A stretch of DNA of 7,177 nucleotides, from NCBI GenBank assembly GCA_023418355.1, contig JAEZZU010000270.1, forward strand, positions 1-7,177, written 5' to 3'. Shown here in pieces: positions 4,713 through 7,177 of this stretch (position 1 is the first letter of the stretch; the number at the start of each line of letters is the position of its first letter). Under the pieces are notes generated by a model that worked only from the letters and a program-made list of their open reading frames with translations, made no database searches and was not told the origin of the DNA. Both the position numbers and the translations under genes were made by a program. Source of the DNA: Pseudomonadota bacterium. GTDB taxonomy: Bacteria > Pseudomonadota > Gammaproteobacteria > Burkholderiales > Burkholderiaceae_C.

Positions 4713-6959
4713 ATGGATATACAAAATATTTTCTCAAAAAAACTGTTGCCGATAACATTGATGCTCTTGGCAACAACTTCTCTTTTCGCACAAAAAGTAG
4801 TGCGATACGATTTATATGTAAAAGACACATTGGTAAACTATGCCGGAAAAGAAAAAAGAGCCATTGCAGTAAACGGTCAAATTCCGATGCCAACGCTCAC
4901 TTTTACAGAGGGCGATACTGCTGAAATTGTGGTGCACAATCAGCTAAAAGAAAGTACATCACTACATTGGCACGGGGTATATTTGCCCAACCAGGAAGAT
5001 GGCGTTCCGCTTCTAACACAAATGCCGATAGAACCAAACACCACACACGTGTACCGATTCCCGGTGATACAAAACGGAACCCACTGGTACCACAGCCACA
5101 GCGGATACCAAGAACAAATTGGAATGTATGGATCACTCATTTTCAATAAAAAAGAAAATGATGTCTCTTTCAGAAAAGGCATAGATGATCTGCCTACCAT
5201 TCCAGTAATTATCAGCGAATGGACGGATTATAAACCTGAAAACATCCAAAGAATGTTAAGAAATGCCAGCGATTGGTTTGCTATAAAAAAGGATGCTACA
5301 CAAAGTTATGCCGAAGCCATTCGTGAAGGACATTTCAAGACCAAACTCACCAATGAGTGGAAACGGATGCTGGCAATGGATGTGAGCGATGTTTATTATG
5401 ATAAATTCCTCATAAACGGAGTGCCCGAAAGCCAACTATCACAGTTCAAAGCAGGAGACAAAGTGAGGTTAAAAATATCTAATGCAGGTGCCTCTACCTA
5501 CTTTTGGCTCACCTACGCAGGTGGTAAAATTACAGTTGTAGCAAATGACGGAAACGATGTAGAGCCTGTAGAAGTAGATCGACTCGTTGTAGCTGTCTCA
5601 GAAACCTACGACATTGTCGTCACCATTCCTGAAGAAGGTGTTTCTTATGAACTCTTGGCAACTGCCGAAGACCGTTCGGGTTCTGCTTCGCTCTATGTGG
5701 GTTCAGGAGTAAAACAACTCACTACCCCGTTGCCAAAACTCAAGTACTTTGAAGGAATGAAAATGATGAATGATATGATGAAGATGAACGGTGATATGCA
5801 CGATATGGGAATGGAAATGAGCCTGCAACAAATGGATATGAACACCGTGATGTACCCTGAAGTTTCTGGGCAAAACGATCATCATCACGGACACTCAAAC
5901 GCAGAAAATCATCAGCAAAACGGAAACCATACGGCCAACACTACTGAACTGGTAACACTCAATTATGGTATGCTGAAAGCGACAGAAAAGACTACACTTG
6001 CAAAAGATTTACCAGTTCGTGAAATGCGCTTCGAACTCACTGGAAATATGAACAGATATGTGTGGAGTATGGACAATAAAGTGTTTTCTGAAACGGATAA
6101 AATATTGGTAAAAAAGGGTGAAATCCTCCGTATCACCTTGTACAACAACTCGATGATGCGACATCCGATGCACTTACACGGATTTGATTTCCGCGTGTTG
6201 AATGAACACGGCGACTATTCCCCTCTGAAAAATGTCTTAGACATAATGCCGATGGAAACCAACGTGATAGAGTTTGCAGCCAATACCGAAGGTGATTGGT
6301 TTTTTCATTGTCACATTCTTTATCATATGATGGCAGGTATGAATCGGGTTTTTAGTGTAGGAGAATTACACAACCCACTACTTCCTAACAAAGAAAAAGC
6401 ATACAGAATGCTTAAAAGAGAAAGTAATATGCCGTATGTATTTTTAGATAATGACTTCGCCACCAATGGAAACGACGGTATGTTCAGAGTGCAAAATGCA
6501 CGTTGGAATCTTACCTCGGAGTGGCGTTTGGGATATTCTGCACAAAAAGGTTATGAAGTAGAAACGCATTTAGGCAGATACGTAGATAAAATGCAGTGGT
6601 TTATGCCTTTTGTAGGTTTCGATTGGCGTTACCGTAAAATGGGAATGGACGAACACGAAACTAATCTTTTCGGACAAAAGAATGGCAAAGACCAACGTGT
6701 CGCTATCAGTTTGGGTTTTGTATATACATTGCCAATGCTCGTTAACTTTCAGGCAGAGATCTATCACGATGGAATTGTCAGATTGTCTTTGATGCGTGAA
6801 GACATTCCGATTTCTAAAAGGGTTCGAGCAGGCTTTATGGTCAATACCGACAAGGAATATATGGGAGAACTAAAATACATCATCAACAAAAATATGGGTA
6901 TTCGTACTCATTACGATAGCGATATGGGCTTTGGAGTTGGACTATCATTGAATTATTAA
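4713..6959 (+). CDS. Multicopper oxidase (CopA/PcoA-like) with CopB-like C-terminal domain
   Basis: This 748-residue exported protein probably oxidises periplasmic Cu(I) to Cu(II). Residues 1-26 are a Sec-like signal peptide with no twin-Arg motif. Three cupredoxin domains follow, roughly 28-148, 160-335 and 430-555. All four copper motifs are intact: HWHG (85-88), HWYHSH (124-129), HPMHLHG (484-490) and HCHILYHMMAGM (532-543), with type 1 ligands H484, C533, H538 and M543. Between domains two and three lies a Met-rich stretch (13 Met in 349-380) and a His-rich one (390-407), a known feature of copper oxidases thought to bind substrate copper. Residues about 575-748 go beyond the roughly 600-residue CopA/PcoA length. 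They are rich in alternating beta strands, include FMPFVGFDWRYRKMG (630-644) resembling the outer-membrane protein CopB (PF05275), and end in an aromatic residue. There is a 10-base gap to the ATPase gene. The oxidase call is firm; the tail assignment is moderate. Confidence 0.92.
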   Translation: MDIQNIFSKKLLPITLMLLATTSLFAQKVVRYDLYVKDTLVNYAGKEKRAIAVNGQIPMPTLTFTEGDTAEIVVHNQLKESTSLHWHGVYLPNQEDGVPLLTQMPIEPNTTHVYRFPVIQNGTHWYHSHSGYQEQIGMYGSLIFNKKENDVSFRKGIDDLPTIPVIISEWTDYKPENIQRMLRNASDWFAIKKDATQSYAEAIREGHFKTKLTNEWKRMLAMDVSDVYYDKFLINGVPESQLSQFKAGDKVRLKISNAGASTYFWLTYAGGKITVVANDGNDVEPVEVDRLVVAVSETYDIVVTIPEEGVSYELLATAEDRSGSASLYVGSGVKQLTTPLPKLKYFEGMKMMNDMMKMNGDMHDMGMEMSLQQMDMNTVMYPEVSGQNDHHHGHSNAENHQQNGNHTANTTELVTLNYGMLKATEKTTLAKDLPVREMRFELTGNMNRYVWSMDNKVFSETDKILVKKGEILRITLYNNSMMRHPMHLHGFDFRVLNEHGDYSPLKNVLDIMPMETNVIEFAANTEGDWFFHCHILYHMMAGMNRVFSVGELHNPLLPNKEKAYRMLKRESNMPYVFLDNDFATNGNDGMFRVQNARWNLTSEWRLGYSAQKGYEVETHLGRYVDKMQWFMPFVGFDWRYRKMGMDEHETNLFGQKNGKDQRVAISLGFVYTLPMLVNFQAEIYHDGIVRLSLMREDIPISKRVRAGFMVNTDKEYMGELKYIINKNMGIRTHYDSDMGFGVGLSLNY

Positions 6960-6969
6960 AGTTCTGCAA

Positions 6970-7024
6970 TTGCAAGCATATTGCCAAAGCCACACTAGCC
7001 AACGCTTTGGCAAAGAGCTTGCAA
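6970..7024 (+). terminator. Nested inverted repeat after the oxidase gene
   Basis: Two perfect stems are nested. TTGCAAGC (6970-6977) pairs with GCTTGCAA (7017-7024), and TTGCCAAAGC (6981-6990) with GCTTTGGCAA (7004-7013). They are separated by 3-base internal loops (ATA and AGA) and closed by a 13-base loop. It starts 11 bases after the stop codon at the end of the operon, so a terminator or mRNA 3'-end hairpin is likely. There is no T-tract after it, so a non-canonical terminator or a small repeat element is also possible. Confidence 0.5.
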
Positions 7025-7169
7025 AGCCGACTCAATACAAGATTGTTTTAAAAAATTCCCGATCCTTTAAAAAAGTAAAAAACGCAAAATGCAACACACA
7101 ACCGACCTGACAATGAAACAAAAACTCAATACTGACAATGGTTTGCAAAGACTGGCAGACAGAACACCA

Positions 7170-7177
7170 GCCGGTAA
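7170..7177 (+). repeat. Possible R'' box of a third attC-like site (truncated by window end)
   Basis: GCCGGTAA is the exact reverse complement of 885-892. An attC-like R'' box should continue with C and then a short A-rich spacer, but the window stops here. Only this box is visible, so the call relies on the match and its position downstream of the last gene. Confidence 0.35.

Larger units (their letters stand above)
885..7177 (+). mobile_element. Possible very large cassette carrying the copper operon (right end cut off)
   Basis: From the second predicted crossover, 885-892 (TTACCGGC) is the exact reverse complement of 7170-7177 (GCCGGTAA), the last bases of the window. By the rule that holds for the GNAT unit, this is where the R'' box of this unit's own attC site should lie. 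If so, one cassette of about 6.4 kb carries four same-strand copper genes and their promoter. The remaining attC arms would lie beyond the window, so the call rests on 8 bases and their position. Integron cassettes usually hold one gene, so alternatives are a chance match, or a copper island inserted next to an attC-like repeat. Confidence 0.35.

Noticed and set aside
4699..4755. Mini ORF whose ATG overlaps the ATPase stop codon (ATGA), 18 codons.
   Set aside because: It is out of frame with the oxidase and has no motif. The ATG at 4713 gives the oxidase a proper signal peptide.
7089..7177. ORF from ATG at 7089 open to the window end (29 codons), possible partial gene.
   Set aside because: It has no recognisable motif or promoter and runs straight into the presumed attC-like R'' box, where cassette ORFs have normally ended.
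1..7177. CRISPR array, tRNA, rRNA or transposase gene.
   Set aside because: No regularly spaced direct repeats, no tRNA or rRNA signature, and no ORF with transposase or integrase motifs were seen on either strand.

Overview
The window reads as low-GC DNA from a member of the Bacteroidota (Flavobacteriia, Sphingobacteriia or Chitinophagaceae-like). Three things point there: a promoter of the Bacteroidota form (TTTG, 20 bases, then TAnnTTTG), the absence of strong Shine-Dalgarno sites, and protein families typical of the phylum (a small Cys-rich protein ending in WQPPK, an HMA plus DUF3347 protein, and a CopB-type copper ATPase). The lineage is inferred from these features and not from a database match.

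Layout. Bases 3-131 and 764-890 are two structurally matching inverted-repeat elements of about 125 bp that look like integron attC recombination sites. Between their predicted crossover points (125/126 and 884/885) lies a 759-bp unit with one gene, a GNAT acetyltransferase, whose stop codon is 12 bases before the second site. This is the classic plan of a gene cassette. Bases 885-1149 hold no gene. A Bacteroidota promoter at 1150-1181 then starts a same-strand run of four copper genes: a small exported Cys-rich protein (1196-1567), an exported HMA-DUF3347 copper-binding protein (1644-2492), a CopB-type P1B ATPase with a His-rich N-terminus (2552-4702), and an exported multicopper oxidase with a CopB-like beta-rich C-terminal extension (4713-6959). 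The last 218 bases contain a nested hairpin and no convincing gene.

How the genes fit together. The ATPase probably pumps copper from cytoplasm to periplasm. The multicopper oxidase probably oxidises Cu(I) to the less harmful Cu(II). The two small exported proteins probably bind or hand over periplasmic copper, and the CopB-like tail may bind copper or tie the oxidase to the outer membrane. No copper-sensing regulator is in the window.

Most notable point. The first 8 bases after the second crossover (885-892, TTACCGGC) are exactly complementary to the last 8 bases of the window (7170-7177, GCCGGTAA). In a real cassette the R'' box mirrors the cassette's own 5' end, and the GNAT unit obeys this rule over 9 bases. 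The whole copper operon may therefore sit in one cassette of more than 6 kb with its own promoter, which would be very unusual. No integrase gene is present, and the last site is cut off by the window edge, so this remains a hypothesis.
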